Part shown: positions 49,157 through 59,504 of the stretch, one piece after another
Position numbering within the stretch: the first letter of the stretch is position 1
Layout: every line of letters begins with the position of its first letter
Source: Buchnera aphidicola (Pemphigus immunis)
GTDB taxonomy: Bacteria; Pseudomonadota; Gammaproteobacteria; Enterobacterales; Enterobacteriaceae
DNA length: 64,000 nucleotides
Direction of reading: 5' to 3'
Assembly: GCF_964059115.1 (NCBI RefSeq)
Contig: NZ_OZ060408.1
Span: forward strand, 62,001 to 126,000
Program-made: the position numbers and the translations under genes
Notes under the pieces: model-generated
Seen by the model: the letters and a program-made list of their open reading frames with translations, nothing else
Databases searched by the model: none
Told to the model about the DNA's origin: nothing

Positions 49157-50776
49157 ATGAGTTTTTTAAAAAAAAAGATGTTAGTAACTTGTGCATTACC
49201 GTATTCAAATGGTTCTATTCATCTTGGTCATTTATTAGAGCATATTCAAGCTGATATTTGGGTTCGTTATAATCGAATGATAGGTCATGAAGTATGGTTT
49301 ATTTGTGCTGATGACGCTCATGGTACAGCTGTAATGTTAAAATCAAAAAAACAAAACATTTTACCTGAAGAATTAATTTTTAAAATTTATAAAGAACATA
49401 AATATGATTTTTCAAGTTTTCAAATATCTTATGATAATTATTATTCAACACATAGTAAAGAAAATTACGATTTAGTACAAAAAATATATAATTTATTAAA
49501 TAGTAGTGGTTATATTAAGGAACGTACTATTTCTCAGTTATATGATGATAAAGAGAAAATTTTTTTACCTGATCGTTTTGTAAAAGGATTTTGTCCTTCT
49601 TGCAAATCTGAAAATCAATATGGGGATCATTGTGAAGTATGCGGTACTGTTTATGCGGCTATAAATTTAATTAATCCTCTATCTGTTTTATCTAATTCTA
49701 TTCCTATAGTACGTACTTCTGTTCATTTGTTTTTTAATTTACCATTTTTTAGTGATTTTCTAAAAAAATGGATTTTTTCTGGAGTATTAGATAAATATGT
49801 TTTAAATAAAACTAAGGAATGGTTTAAAATTGGTTTAAAACAATGGGATATATCTAGAGATGAACCTTATTTTGGATTCAAAATTTTAAATTATTTAAAT
49901 AAATATTTTTATGTTTGGCTAGATGCTCCCGTTGGTTACATGAGTACGTTTAAAAACCTTTGTAAAAAAAGAACAAATTTAAATTTTGATGAATTTTGGA
50001 ACAGAAATTCCGATTGTGAGTTATATCATTTTATTGGCAAAGATATTATTTATTTTCATACTTTGTTTTGGCCAGCAATATTAGAAGCAACTGGATTCCG
50101 TAAACCTACAAAGATTTTTGTACATGGTTATGTGACCATTCGTGGAAATAAATTATCAAAATCTAAAAATGATTATATATTAGCATCAGATTGGTTAAAA
50201 TATTTAGATTCAGATAGTTTACGATATTATTATGCATGTAAATTATCTAATAATATTCAAGATATTGAATTTAATATTTATCAATTAGTAGAAAAAGTTA
50301 ATACAGATATTGTAAATAAAGTTGTTAATTTAGCTTCACGTAGCGCTAGTTTTATCAATAAAATTTTTTTTGGAAAACTTTCTGATCAATTAAGTGATAT
50401 AGAATTATATATGAGATTTATTTCTGAATCTAAAAATATAGAGGATCTTTTTAATAATCGTGAATTTTCTTTAGCTATGAAAAAAATTATGATATTGTCA
50501 GATGTTGCTAATAAATATATAAATGATCAAAAACCATGGACATTATCCAATGAAAAATATAATCAATTACATATGATTGCATCTATGGGAGTAAATTTAT
50601 TTAGGGTAATTATGACTTGGTTAAAACCGGTAACACCATCTTTAGCAGAGAAATCAGAATTTTTTTTAAAAATAAAATTAGATTGGAAAGGTATAAAAAA
50701 ACCTTTATTAAATCACACTATCTCTAAATTTAAAATTTTATATAAAAGGATTGATATCAATAAAATTAAATTATAG
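49157..50776 (+). CDS. metG: methionyl-tRNA synthetase (no C-terminal dimer domain)
   Basis: MetG charges initiator and elongator tRNA-Met. The class I motifs are SIHLGHLLEH at residues 20-29 and NKLSKSKND near 333, with a zinc knuckle (CPSCKSENQYGDHCEVCG) near 145. At 539 residues it lacks the roughly 130-residue C-terminal tRNA-binding/dimerisation domain of the E. coli enzyme (677). The catalytic core and anticodon domain remain, and E. coli truncations of this kind are known to be active monomers. Confidence 0.96.
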   Translation: MSFLKKKMLVTCALPYSNGSIHLGHLLEHIQADIWVRYNRMIGHEVWFICADDAHGTAVMLKSKKQNILPEELIFKIYKEHKYDFSSFQISYDNYYSTHSKENYDLVQKIYNLLNSSGYIKERTISQLYDDKEKIFLPDRFVKGFCPSCKSENQYGDHCEVCGTVYAAINLINPLSVLSNSIPIVRTSVHLFFNLPFFSDFLKKWIFSGVLDKYVLNKTKEWFKIGLKQWDISRDEPYFGFKILNYLNKYFYVWLDAPVGYMSTFKNLCKKRTNLNFDEFWNRNSDCELYHFIGKDIIYFHTLFWPAILEATGFRKPTKIFVHGYVTIRGNKLSKSKNDYILASDWLKYLDSDSLRYYYACKLSNNIQDIEFNIYQLVEKVNTDIVNKVVNLASRSASFINKIFFGKLSDQLSDIELYMRFISESKNIEDLFNNREFSLAMKKIMILSDVANKYINDQKPWTLSNEKYNQLHMIASMGVNLFRVIMTWLKPVTPSLAEKSEFFLKIKLDWKGIKKPLLNHTISKFKILYKRIDINKIKL

Positions 50777-50845
50777 TCACATGAAATGTTTTAGTATATG
50801 TATAAAATTTAATTCTTTTCTAAAAATTTTGGATATTTTATTGTT

Positions 50846-52153
50846 TTATTGTTTAGTAATATAGTTACACCAAGATAAATACCAATAGTGATATACTTTA
50901 ATGTTTTTATTTTTTATGGTAAAAATACCAAGAGCACCAATGAAACGATTATTATAAAATAATAAGGGAATATTTTCTCTTTGCCATATTGGTATATTTA
51001 GTAATTGCCATATTTTTTTTAATTTTTTTTTGTGTTTTTGTCCTTCAATAAGGAAGCTACCATTAGCTTGAAAACGAATGTTGACCAATTCTTTTTTTTC
51101 TGGACTAGGTAATTTAACTCCCATTTTATCTTGAGTTACATATCCTAATTGATTGGGAAGTGCTAAAGATGTTTGAGTTTTATGCCAAAAAATTATTCTA
51201 TTTTTTAAGGAAGGTAAAATTGGTTTTAATAAATATAATTTTTTTCTATATCTTCTAATTTCATATTTTTTAAAACTTATTTTAGGTGATGCAGATTTTT
51301 TGCTATTAATAATATCTGTGAATATTTTATATAGTCCTTTATAGGAAGGCATATTAACGTGATGTAAAGAGATCCAATGTCTTAAAATGATATTAAGTAT
51401 TTCTTTTTTTAGATATTTAAGATTAGTAATATTTAATGTTTTATCTGTGCATACTGTTTTTTTTATAATATCAGTTGTAAAATAATTTAACGCTTCTTCT
51501 TGTTCACTACAAATTTTGGCACTCCGTGTACAATTTTTTATAAATTTTGGCCATCTTTCTTTTAATATCGGTATTATTTTTCTTCTTAAAAAATTACGAT
51601 CGTAATTTGTATCCCAGTTACTGTTATCTTCTATCCATTTTAATTTATTTTTTTTAGCCCATTTTTCTAATGTGTTTCGATCTATTTGTAATAACGGTCT
51701 AATATGGATTATATTATCTATTTTTTTGTAAGTGGACATACTAGAAAGACCTTTTGGTCCACTTCCTCTTTTTAAAGCTAATAAAAAAGTTTCACATTGA
51801 TCATTTAAATTATGAGCTGTTAATATTATTTCTTTAGGTAGTAGATTTTTATATATTTCTTTATATCTCATGGATCTGGCTTTTGATTCTATATTATTTT
51901 TTTTTAAATTAAGATTAACATTTTTTATAACAATAGGAACGTTATATTTTTTACATTCTTTTTTGCAATGATCGCTCCAATTGTCAGAATTAATATTTAA
52001 TTTATGGTTAATATGTATCGCACGGAAAAAAATTTTTTTTGTTTTTTTTAATTTTAATAACAGATGTAAAAGAACTGTAGAATCTAATCCTCCGCTATAA
52101 CATATTAAAAAATATTTTTTTTTATACAACATTTTTTCTAATTCTTTTATCAT
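50846..52153 (-). CDS. tilS: tRNA(Ile)-lysidine synthetase
   Basis: TilS modifies C34 of the CAT-anticodon tRNA-Ile to lysidine, changing its codon from AUG to AUA, which is essential in an AT-rich genome that uses many AUA codons. The ATP loop SGGLDS is at residues 20-25; HNLNDQCETFLLALKRGSGPKG and RRKIIPILKERWP follow. 435 residues versus 432 in E. coli, so the C-terminal domains are kept. It faces metG tail to tail. Confidence 0.95.
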   Translation of the reverse strand: MIKELEKMLYKKKYFLICYSGGLDSTVLLHLLLKLKKTKKIFFRAIHINHKLNINSDNWSDHCKKECKKYNVPIVIKNVNLNLKKNNIESKARSMRYKEIYKNLLPKEIILTAHNLNDQCETFLLALKRGSGPKGLSSMSTYKKIDNIIHIRPLLQIDRNTLEKWAKKNKLKWIEDNSNWDTNYDRNFLRRKIIPILKERWPKFIKNCTRSAKICSEQEEALNYFTTDIIKKTVCTDKTLNITNLKYLKKEILNIILRHWISLHHVNMPSYKGLYKIFTDIINSKKSASPKISFKKYEIRRYRKKLYLLKPILPSLKNRIIFWHKTQTSLALPNQLGYVTQDKMGVKLPSPEKKELVNIRFQANGSFLIEGQKHKKKLKKIWQLLNIPIWQRENIPLLFYNNRFIGALGIFTIKNKNIKVYHYWYLSWCNYITKQ

Positions 52154-52202
52154 GATTTATATCACTTATTATTTTTCGTAAAATATTTATTTTTTAATAA
52201 TA

Positions 52203-52279
52203 TGGTACGTCCGAGTGGATTTGAACCACCGACCTTCACCTTGTCATGGTGATACTCTAACCAACTGAGCTACGGACGT
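52203..52279 (-). tRNA. tRNA-Val (anticodon GAC)
   Basis: The minus strand reads ACGTCCGTAGCTCAGTTGG, anticodon arm TCACC-ATGACAA-GGTGA with GAC at 34-36, T arm GGTGGTTCAAATCCACTC and acceptor end CGGACGT. It matches E. coli tRNA-Val(GAC) with G1 replaced by A and a compensating 3' change. The CCA is encoded. An initial reading as tRNA-Asp was dropped once the loop was aligned. Confidence 0.95.
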
Positions 52280-52870
52280 ATATAAAATTATTTATAATAT
52301 TTTTGATGATATTAAAAATATTATTCTATATAAAATGTAAGAAATATTGTTATTTTAAATACAAATTATTTTTCAATATATTAATAGCAACGTTGTTATT
52401 TTATATTTGATATAATAAAAAAATTATTAAATAGATATATTTATTATTTTTATTTAAAAATAATTTGTAAAGATATTTTTTATCTAAATAGTAATTTTGT
52501 TTATTTGTATAGTTTGCAGGAGATATTGAATATATTTTATTTTTATTAACATGAATATATATAATAGTTCAGTTATTAAATATATGATATAATATATTTT
52601 TTATTTATGATATCATAGAAATTATTAATTATATAATAATATTTTTATATTTTACAAATAAAATTATAGATTACATAATTTTTTTTAAATTTTTATATGA
52701 TATTTTTTATTATTAAATAATAAAAATTAGTTAAAATAATTTATCAATAAAAAATTAATTTTAATTAAAAATATTGACTGATAGTAAAAATAAATTTCGA
52801 TATATTATTAAATTTTATTTTTTAAAAAATAGTAAATATCTTTATTTTAAATTAGGATTGATATTATTAT
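52280..52870. other. AT-rich spacer between tRNA-Val and ribE
   Basis: 591 bases, almost entirely A/T, no gene seen on either strand. Contains the 12-base palindrome TATGATATCATA at 52606-52617, which may be chance. It should include promoters for the tRNA and for ribE. No FMN riboswitch elements. Confidence 0.6.
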
Positions 52871-53476
52871 ATGTTTACTGGCATTATTAATGGTATTGCG
52901 ACAGTTTCCAGTATTGAAGGAAATAGTGTTTTTTTTACGTATGGTATCAAATTTAACATATTTTTGTTAAAAAAATTAAAAACAGGAGATTCAGTAGCAA
53001 ATAATGGTTGTTGTTTAACTGTTAAATACATTAAAAATAATATTGTTTTTTTTGATGTTATTAAAGAAACTATAGATTGTACTAATTTTTCTTTATTAAA
53101 ATTGGGCGATAATATTAATATCGAAAGATCTGCGAAATTTGGAGATGAAATAGGAGGACATATAATATCTGGACATGTAATTACTACAGCTATTATTACA
53201 GATATTTTTTTATCTAAAAAAAATAGAGTAATATGTTTTTATATAAATAAAAAATATATTATGAAATATATATTGCATAAAGGATTTATTTCTGTTGATG
53301 GAGTGAGTTTAACTATAGGAAAGGTAGTTAATAATACATTTTATGTACATTTAATTCCAGAAACAATATTGTTAACAACGTTAGGAAATAAAAAAATAGG
53401 TGATACCGTTAATATTGAAGTTGATTATTATACAAAATTGTTAATAGATAATTCAGAGAAAATATTAAATAAGTAA
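52871..53476 (+). CDS. ribE: riboflavin synthase alpha subunit
   Basis: The enzyme turns two lumazine molecules into riboflavin. The duplicated lumazine-binding barrels are clear: MFTGIINGIATVSSIEG at the start, NGCCLTVKYI, then GGHIISGHVITTA and GVSLTIGKVVNNTFYVHLIPET in the second half. 201 residues versus 213 in E. coli; the loss is at the C-terminus. RibB and this enzyme together indicate the symbiont makes riboflavin. Confidence 0.96.
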   Translation: MFTGIINGIATVSSIEGNSVFFTYGIKFNIFLLKKLKTGDSVANNGCCLTVKYIKNNIVFFDVIKETIDCTNFSLLKLGDNINIERSAKFGDEIGGHIISGHVITTAIITDIFLSKKNRVICFYINKKYIMKYILHKGFISVDGVSLTIGKVVNNTFYVHLIPETILLTTLGNKKIGDTVNIEVDYYTKLLIDNSEKILNK

Positions 53477-53882
53477 TTTTTTAAAAAAAATAATAATATT
53501 AAGTTTTTTATTATTAATTATTTTTAATTTGAATTGAAATTAATGTTAATTTTTAACAATAAATATTTAAATAAAATTATTTAATATATATATTATATTT
53601 GATTGTTATTGGTATTGATTACATAAAATAAAAAAATGATAGATATTGTTTATGTATAAAGTATAAACGATTTTAATTTTTTGAATTAAATTTATTCAAA
53701 CAATTAAATAAAATTTAATATTTTAAATTTGATCAATATTAAAAATTAATATATTTTTATATATTTGAAAAATATTTAAAAATTTTGGCTGTTAGTTTGA
53801 TTAAACATATTTGATGTATTTAATATATTTTATATATTATTTGCGTGTACATTTCTTTTATTTTTTGATTATTTTAAAAATT
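53477..53882. other. AT-rich spacer between ribE and cnu
   Basis: 406 bases with no supported gene. A frame opens in it upstream of cnu (from 53811), but its 24 codons are hydrophobic A/T translations that the family lacks, so I treat them as non-coding. Confidence 0.6.
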
Positions 53883-54098
53883 ATGACAACACAAGATTAT
53901 TTATTAAAATTTCGTCGTGTTAATTCTTTAAAAAGTCTTGAAAAACTTTTTGATCATCTTAATTATTCTTTATTAAATGATCATGAATTAATCAATATGT
54001 ATAGGGCAGCTGATCATCGTAGAGCTGAATTAGCTTCTGGTGGTCAATTATTTGATTTAGGTTGTGTTCCTAAATTTATATGGCATTACGTATTATAA
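53883..54098 (+). CDS. cnu: OriC-binding nucleoid-associated protein Cnu (YdgT)
   Basis: Cnu is a small Hha-family protein that binds H-NS and, in E. coli, a site in oriC. From ATG 53883 it gives 71 residues, exactly the E. coli length, starting [20 protein letters not shown] and including [20 protein letters not shown]. It is conserved at about three quarters of positions by eye, which is high for this genome and argues for real function. In E. coli it also lies just upstream of the rsx genes. Confidence 0.95.
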   Translation: MTTQDYLLKFRRVNSLKSLEKLFDHLNYSLLNDHELINMYRAADHRRAELASGGQLFDLGCVPKFIWHYVL

Positions 54099-54267
54099 AA
54101 ATAATATTTTATAATATAAGATTATAAAAAAATATAAATTAGTAATTTATTATTAATAAAAAATAATATTGGTATTATTAATAGTATAACATTCTTAATG
54201 TTAGGAACATTTAATATAAAAATTTGTTTATTTACTTTTCAAAATATTATTCATTTTTGAGTTTAAT

Positions 54268-54849
54268 ATGATAGATTACTGTGTAATGTTTATTAGTAAT
54301 ATATTGATAAATAATTTTATTTTAGTGCAATTTTTAGGTATTTGTCCTTTTATTGGAGCGTCAAAAAGAATTGAATCAGCAATAGGAATTAGTTTGGCTA
54401 CTACTTTTGTTATTACTATTTCTGTAATGTTTTCTTGGTTGGTAAACTATTATATTTTAGTACCATATAATATGGTATATCTTCGTATTATAATGTATAT
54501 GTTAATTATTTCGGTTAGTGTGCAAGTTATAGAAATTATAATTAAAAAATTGAGTTTTTACTTTTATAGATTATTAGGTATATTTTTACCTTTAATTACT
54601 ACCAATTGTGTTGTTTTAGCTATTCCTTTATTAAATTTAAAGTTAAATTATAGTTTTATTCCAGCAGTTATATACGGATTTAGTTCTTCTATTGGTTTTT
54701 CATTGGTAATGATATTATTTTCGAGTATGAGAGAACGTATTTTTTTGGCTGATGTACCTTTACCGTTTAAAGGGTCACCTATTGCGTTAGTTACTGCTGG
54801 ATTAATGTCGATGTCATTTATGGGATTTAATGGTTTAATAAAATTTTGA
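54268..54849 (+). CDS. rsxA: Rsx electron-transport complex subunit RsxA
   Basis: RsxA is a six-helix membrane subunit of the Rsx/Rnf complex, which moves electrons between ferredoxin-type carriers and NADH and in E. coli keeps SoxR reduced. [21 protein letters not shown] at residue 10 and LIVTNCVV-like [14 protein letters not shown] near 115 are the conserved repeats. 193 residues, E. coli length. The stop codon overlaps the rsxB start. Confidence 0.96.
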   Translation: MIDYCVMFISNILINNFILVQFLGICPFIGASKRIESAIGISLATTFVITISVMFSWLVNYYILVPYNMVYLRIIMYMLIISVSVQVIEIIIKKLSFYFYRLLGIFLPLITTNCVVLAIPLLNLKLNYSFIPAVIYGFSSSIGFSLVMILFSSMRERIFLADVPLPFKGSPIALVTAGLMSMSFMGFNGLIKF

Positions 54850-55400
54850 TAACACATATAATTAGTATTATTTTTATTTTTAGTTTTTTTAGTATAATAT
54901 TGGGATTAATTTTATACTATTTTTCTTATAAATATAAAATAAAACAACATTCTATTGTAGATAAAATAGAAGATATTTTACCACAGAGTCAATGTGGTCA
55001 ATGTGGATATCCAGGTTGTTTACCTTATGCAAAAGCTATTTTTAAAAATAAAGAAAAAATTAATAAATGTCTTCCAGGTGGTAAAGATGTATTTTTAAAA
55101 TTGCAAAATTTGTTAAATATAGATACTACTGAATATAATACAAATTTTTTACCAGTAAAGATTATTCCTACAGTAGTGTTTATTGATGAACAAAATTGCG
55201 TTGGTTGTGCTAAATGTCGTGAAATTTGTCCGGTAGATGCAATAATAGGTTCATTAAATTTAATGCATACTGTGTTAACTGATTTTTGTACAGGTTGTAA
55301 TTTATGTATACCCGTTTGTCCCCTTGATTGTATTCATACTAAAAGTATTGTTCATGAAAATAAAAAATTGTTTAATAGGTTTGAAAAAATCGATTTTTAA
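54846..55400 (+). CDS. rsxB: Rsx electron-transport complex iron-sulfur subunit RsxB
   Basis: RsxB carries three iron-sulfur clusters. After one membrane helix, [16 protein letters not shown] plus KCLPGG give the first four cysteines (near residues 49-79), then [16 protein letters not shown] and [16 protein letters not shown] give two 4Fe-4S ferredoxin sites. The start is TTG at 54846, overlapping rsxA; no in-frame ATG exists before the cluster region. 184 residues versus 192 in E. coli, shorter only at the tail. Confidence 0.93.
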   Translation: MITHIISIIFIFSFFSIILGLILYYFSYKYKIKQHSIVDKIEDILPQSQCGQCGYPGCLPYAKAIFKNKEKINKCLPGGKDVFLKLQNLLNIDTTEYNTNFLPVKIIPTVVFIDEQNCVGCAKCREICPVDAIIGSLNLMHTVLTDFCTGCNLCIPVCPLDCIHTKSIVHENKKLFNRFEKIDF

Positions 55401-57039
55401 TTTTTTTTCTATTTTATATTTTAAAATAAATAAGGTAGTTATTTTTTTTTTTAAAAAAAAGAAACAAGATTTCCATGGTGGAATAGATTTTCTATTTATG
55501 AAAAAAAACATAAAAACATTACCAGAGAAAATAATATTACCAGGAGATCAATTTGTCGTTTATCTAAATTTTTATACTTTTGAAAAGGTTCAATTAAGAG
55601 TACAGATAGGAGATTATGTTTTTAAAGGACAATTATTAGTTGAAGGAAATAAACATATAGTTCCTATACATGCTCCTACTTCAGGGAAAATTATTGATAT
55701 AAAGAGATATTTATATGATCTTATTTTAAATAAATATAGAATAGATTTTTTTTTAATTGCAGATGGAAAAGATATTAGTACAAAGTTATTTCCTATACAT
55801 CATTATAAAAAAATAAAGCGTGAAAATATCATTAAATTAATTTATAAAAATGGAATAGTTGGTTTAGGAGGAGCTCAGTTCTCTACTACTCGTAAATTAC
55901 GTATAGCTCTTCATAATAATATAGATACTTTAATAATTAATTCTTTAGAAAGTGAACCTTATATTACAGCTGACAGATGGTTAATGGAAAATTATATATC
56001 TGATGTTTTAAAAGGATGTGAAATTATTCAATGGATATTAAGAGTAAAAAACGTAATTATTGCGATAGCAGATGATCAAGATGATTTTTTTATAAAAATA
56101 AAAAAAGAAGTATTAAATTATCCTGGTTTTAAGTTACGTTTTATAAAACAAAAATATCCTTCAGGTAGTAGTAAACAGTTAATTAAAATTTTAACTGGTA
56201 AAGAGATTCCTCATAATGGACATGCGACTAATTTGGGAATAGTAATGTATAATGTTGGTACTGTGTATGCTGTAAAAAAAGCTATTATAGAAGGAGAACC
56301 GTTGATTAGTCGTGTAGTTACTATAACGGGAAAGGCTCTTACATATTCTGGTAATATGTGGGTGAGGTTTGGTGTATCTATTAGTGATTTATTGATTCAT
56401 CTTAATTATTTTAATTTAAAAAATAAATTAGTAATAATAGGTGGACCATTAATGGGTTCTGTAATTTCTAATATTCAGACTCCTGTATTAAAAAGTACAA
56501 ATTGTATTTTAATACCTTCTGATGATGAAATCAAAAAAAAAGAATTAGAACAATCTTGTATTCGTTGCGGTAAATGTTCTAATGGATGTCCAATGAAGTT
56601 ATTACCTCAACAGCTTTATTGGTATTCTAAAGGTTTGAATCATGATAAAACAAAAGAATATAAAATTAAAGATTGTATTGAATGTGGAATATGCGAACAA
56701 GTATGTCCTAGTAATATTCCACTACTCAATTATTTTAAAAAAGAGAAACGTATATTAAAAGAAATAGAGATTTTTAAAATAAAATCTAAAGAAGCAAAAG
56801 ATAGATTTCAAAAAAAACAATTTAGACTAAATAGTAAAAAAATAATATCAAAAAAAAATATATTTTTTGATTCTGCTGCTAATTCTAAAAAAAATGATGC
56901 ATTTGAAAATATTTTTAAAGAAGATTTGATAAAAAAATCTATTTTGAAAAAAGAACAAGAAGCAAGAAAAAAAAGTATTCTTGATGCTATTGAAAGAGTA
57001 AAGAATAAAAAAAATGGGTTAAGATTAAATATTAAATAA
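55354..57039 (+). CDS. rsxC: Rsx electron-transport complex subunit RsxC (start uncertain)
   Basis: RsxC binds NADH, FMN and two 4Fe-4S clusters. DFHGGID, HAPTSGKIIDI, GLGGAQFSTTRKLR, CIRCGKCSNGCPMKLLPQQLYW and CIECGICEQVCPSNIPL are present in the E. coli order; the C-terminal coiled tail is short. The start is unclear. ATG 55354 lies inside rsxB and puts DFHGG at residue 38 rather than about 15. There is no ATG, GTG or TTG between 55384 and that block. ATT at 55441, 5 bases after AAGG and followed by an 11-T/8-A run, would give MFFFKKKKQDFHGG. Confidence 0.88.
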   Translation: MKIKNCLIGLKKSIFNFFSILYFKINKVVIFFFKKKKQDFHGGIDFLFMKKNIKTLPEKIILPGDQFVVYLNFYTFEKVQLRVQIGDYVFKGQLLVEGNKHIVPIHAPTSGKIIDIKRYLYDLILNKYRIDFFLIADGKDISTKLFPIHHYKKIKRENIIKLIYKNGIVGLGGAQFSTTRKLRIALHNNIDTLIINSLESEPYITADRWLMENYISDVLKGCEIIQWILRVKNVIIAIADDQDDFFIKIKKEVLNYPGFKLRFIKQKYPSGSSKQLIKILTGKEIPHNGHATNLGIVMYNVGTVYAVKKAIIEGEPLISRVVTITGKALTYSGNMWVRFGVSISDLLIHLNYFNLKNKLVIIGGPLMGSVISNIQTPVLKSTNCILIPSDDEIKKKELEQSCIRCGKCSNGCPMKLLPQQLYWYSKGLNHDKTKEYKIKDCIECGICEQVCPSNIPLLNYFKKEKRILKEIEIFKIKSKEAKDRFQKKQFRLNSKKIISKKNIFFDSAANSKKNDAFENIFKEDLIKKSILKKEQEARKKSILDAIERVKNKKNGLRLNIK

Positions 57040-57118
57040 TAGAAATATAAATATGTATACATTAATTATTTTAATAATATATATATAAAATATTGATATA
57101 AAAATAGAACATTATTCA

Positions 57119-58180
57119 ATGATAAATTTTAATGATATATATCAAAAATATAGTACTAAACAGATGATGTTTTGTGTAGTAATAGCATGTATTCCAGGAA
57201 TTACTATTCAGTTTTATTATTGTGGATACGGGATAATATTACAAATATTGATAGCGATCATTACTGCGGTTTTGTCAGAATTGTTGATTTTAATAATCAG
57301 AAGAAAATTGGTTAAAAATATTTTAACGGATTATTCAGCGATTGTTACCGCTGTTTTATTTGGTATTAGTCTTCCTCCTTTTTTACCGTTTTGGTTAAAT
57401 ATAATTGGTACGTTTTTTTCTATAGTTATAGTTAAACAATTATATGGAGGTTTAGGTCAAAATTTATTTAACCCTGCTATGGCTGGTTATGTGTTTTTAT
57501 TAATATCTTCTCCTGTTTTTATGACGAGTTTTAAAGTACCTTATGATCAATCATTGAATCCTCCTAGTTTAAGAAAAACTATAAGTATTATTTTTTATAA
57601 CTATAATTATTCTAAAGATATAATTGTAGAGTCAATTAAAAGAAATAATAACTTGACTCAAGCTACACCTTTAGATTCGTTCAAAACGAATATTTATTTA
57701 AAAAATAAAAATATACAAAATACAAATTCTAGATATTGGTATTCGTTAATATGTGATTTTTCTAAAGTAAATTTTATTTGGAAATGGATTAATATAGGAT
57801 ATTTTTTAGGAGGTATTTTTTTATTGTGGATGAATATTATTTGTTATAGAATTCCTTTCTTTTTTTTATTAGTTTTAACTTTGTTATCTACTTTAGGTTG
57901 TTTTTATGATTCCGAAAGATTAGTTTCACCTTTAACTAATTTATTTTCTGGAGCTACTATGTTAGGTGCATTTTTTATTGCTACTGATCCTGTGACTGTT
58001 CCTACTACTAAAAAGGGACGTATTATTTTTGGTATATTAATTGGATTTTTAGTTTGGTTAATTCGTAGTTTTGGAGGTTATCCGGATGCTGTTGCTTTTG
58101 CAATATTGTTAGCTAATATTACAGTACCGTTGATAGATTATTACACTGTACCTCAAGTATATGGATATAATAAGGAATAA
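57119..58180 (+). CDS. rsxD: Rsx electron-transport complex subunit RsxD
   Basis: RsxD is a membrane flavoprotein of the Rsx complex. Multiple helices; VKQLYGGLGQNLFNPAMAGY near residue 110, QATPLDSFKT near 180 (the region of the covalent FMN threonine in the family), SGATMLGAFFIATDPVT near 278 and the end DYYTVPQVYGYNKE. 353 residues versus 352 in E. coli. It precedes rsxG by 2 bases. Confidence 0.95.
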   Translation: MINFNDIYQKYSTKQMMFCVVIACIPGITIQFYYCGYGIILQILIAIITAVLSELLILIIRRKLVKNILTDYSAIVTAVLFGISLPPFLPFWLNIIGTFFSIVIVKQLYGGLGQNLFNPAMAGYVFLLISSPVFMTSFKVPYDQSLNPPSLRKTISIIFYNYNYSKDIIVESIKRNNNLTQATPLDSFKTNIYLKNKNIQNTNSRYWYSLICDFSKVNFIWKWINIGYFLGGIFLLWMNIICYRIPFFFLLVLTLLSTLGCFYDSERLVSPLTNLFSGATMLGAFFIATDPVTVPTTKKGRIIFGILIGFLVWLIRSFGGYPDAVAFAILLANITVPLIDYYTVPQVYGYNKE

Positions 58181-58182
58181 TT

Positions 58183-58821
58183 ATGTTTCTTAATATTTTT
58201 AAAAAAGTATTAATTTTTGGTTTTTTTGCTTTTTTAACATCAGGTATAACTTCTATTGTTTATGAGTTAACAAAAAATATGATAGACCTACAAATGAAAA
58301 GGAACAATAGGAAAATTTTAGCAGATGTTTTACCTTTATATTTATATGATAATAATGTTCAAAATGAGTGTTATTTTATAAAAAATCAAGTTTTAGGAGA
58401 TACGTTTAATCATCGATTATGGATTGCTAAAAAAAATAATAAAATAAAAGCAATAGCTATTGAGATAACTACAAGAGAAGGTTATTCTGGTTTTATTAAA
58501 ATCTTGTTGGGAATTGATATTTATAGCAACATTCTGGGTGTACGAGTTATAGAGCATCATGAAACACCGGGCATAGGAGATAAAATTAGTGTTGATGTTT
58601 CTAATTGGATAACACATTTTTCAGGGAAACATATATTTGGTTTAAAGGATTCTAATTTTAAATTAAAAAAGTATGGTGGTCAAATTGATCAGTTTACTGG
58701 TGCAACGATTACTCCTCAAGCAATGGTAAATATTATAAAAAAGGTAGTAGTTTCAATGGTAAAAATATCATCTATGATATCACAATGTAACATTTGCGAG
58801 AGAAATCATGAAGTTAAATAA
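58183..58821 (+). CDS. rsxG: Rsx electron-transport complex subunit RsxG
   Basis: RsxG has one N-terminal membrane helix (about residues 9-27) and an outside-facing domain that binds FMN covalently at the threonine of TGATIT; here QFTGATITPQAMVN near residue 170 is intact. HHETPGIGDKI and GGQIDQ also match. 212 residues versus 206. It overlaps rsxE by 14 bases. Confidence 0.95.
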   Translation: MFLNIFKKVLIFGFFAFLTSGITSIVYELTKNMIDLQMKRNNRKILADVLPLYLYDNNVQNECYFIKNQVLGDTFNHRLWIAKKNNKIKAIAIEITTREGYSGFIKILLGIDIYSNILGVRVIEHHETPGIGDKISVDVSNWITHFSGKHIFGLKDSNFKLKKYGGQIDQFTGATITPQAMVNIIKKVVVSMVKISSMISQCNICERNHEVK

Positions 58822-59488
58822 ATCTTTATTAATCTTTAAGGTATGGAGAAATAATTCTACTTTAGTGCAATTTTTAGGATTATGTCCTGTATTAGCAGTA
58901 ACTTCTACAGCAATTAATGGATTAAGTTTAGGTTTTGCTACCACTTTGGTTCTTGTATGTACTAATACTACTATTTCATTTTTTAGAAAATTCATATCTA
59001 AAGATATACGAATACCTATTTATATGATGATTATTTCGTCTATGGTAAGTTGTATTGACATGTTATTGCATGCTTGCGCATTTAATTTATATAATTCATT
59101 AGGTATTTTTATTTCTTTAATAGTTACTAATTGTATTGTATTGGGAAGAGCTGATTCTGTAGCAATAAAAAATACTCCTTTTTTTTCATTTTTAGATGGT
59201 TTATATACTGGTGTGGGGGCTAGTATAGCGATGTTTTTTTTGGGATCTGTACGAGAAATATTGGGTACTGGGATGTTATTTAATGGTTCTGAAAAATTAT
59301 TTGGTAATTGGATTAGTTTTTTTTACGTTCAAGTGATAGATCAACATTATACTCTTTTATTAAGTTTATTTCCATCAGGAGGTTTTATAATTTTAGCATT
59401 ACTTTCAGCATGTAAATATTTTTTAGATAATAGAAAAAATATTAATATTAATTGTGAAATTTATAAAAATTGTTGTAAAGATATTTGA
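58808..59488 (+). CDS. rsxE: Rsx electron-transport complex subunit RsxE
   Basis: RsxE is the second six-helix subunit, homologous to RsxA. WRNNSTLVQFLGLCPVLAVTS near residue 13, IRIPIYMMIISSMVS and IVTNCIVLGRADSVA near 112, then LGSVREILGTGMLF. 226 residues versus 231 in E. coli. With rsxA-B-C-D-G this completes the E. coli gene order, and nth follows as in E. coli. Confidence 0.95.
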   Translation: MKLNKSLLIFKVWRNNSTLVQFLGLCPVLAVTSTAINGLSLGFATTLVLVCTNTTISFFRKFISKDIRIPIYMMIISSMVSCIDMLLHACAFNLYNSLGIFISLIVTNCIVLGRADSVAIKNTPFFSFLDGLYTGVGASIAMFFLGSVREILGTGMLFNGSEKLFGNWISFFYVQVIDQHYTLLLSLFPSGGFIILALLSACKYFLDNRKNININCEIYKNCCKDI

Positions 59489-59504
59489 ATTGAGGATATT
59501 TTTT

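Noticed and set aside
52203-52279. tRNA-Asp
   Set aside because: A GTC string on the plus strand suggested Asp, but in the folded minus-strand tRNA the anticodon at 34-36 is GAC, which is valine, and the body matches tRNA-Val(GAC).
52606-52617. Palindrome TATGATATCATA as an operator
   Set aside because: Twelve-base palindromes are expected by chance in this composition and no regulator gene or second copy is seen.
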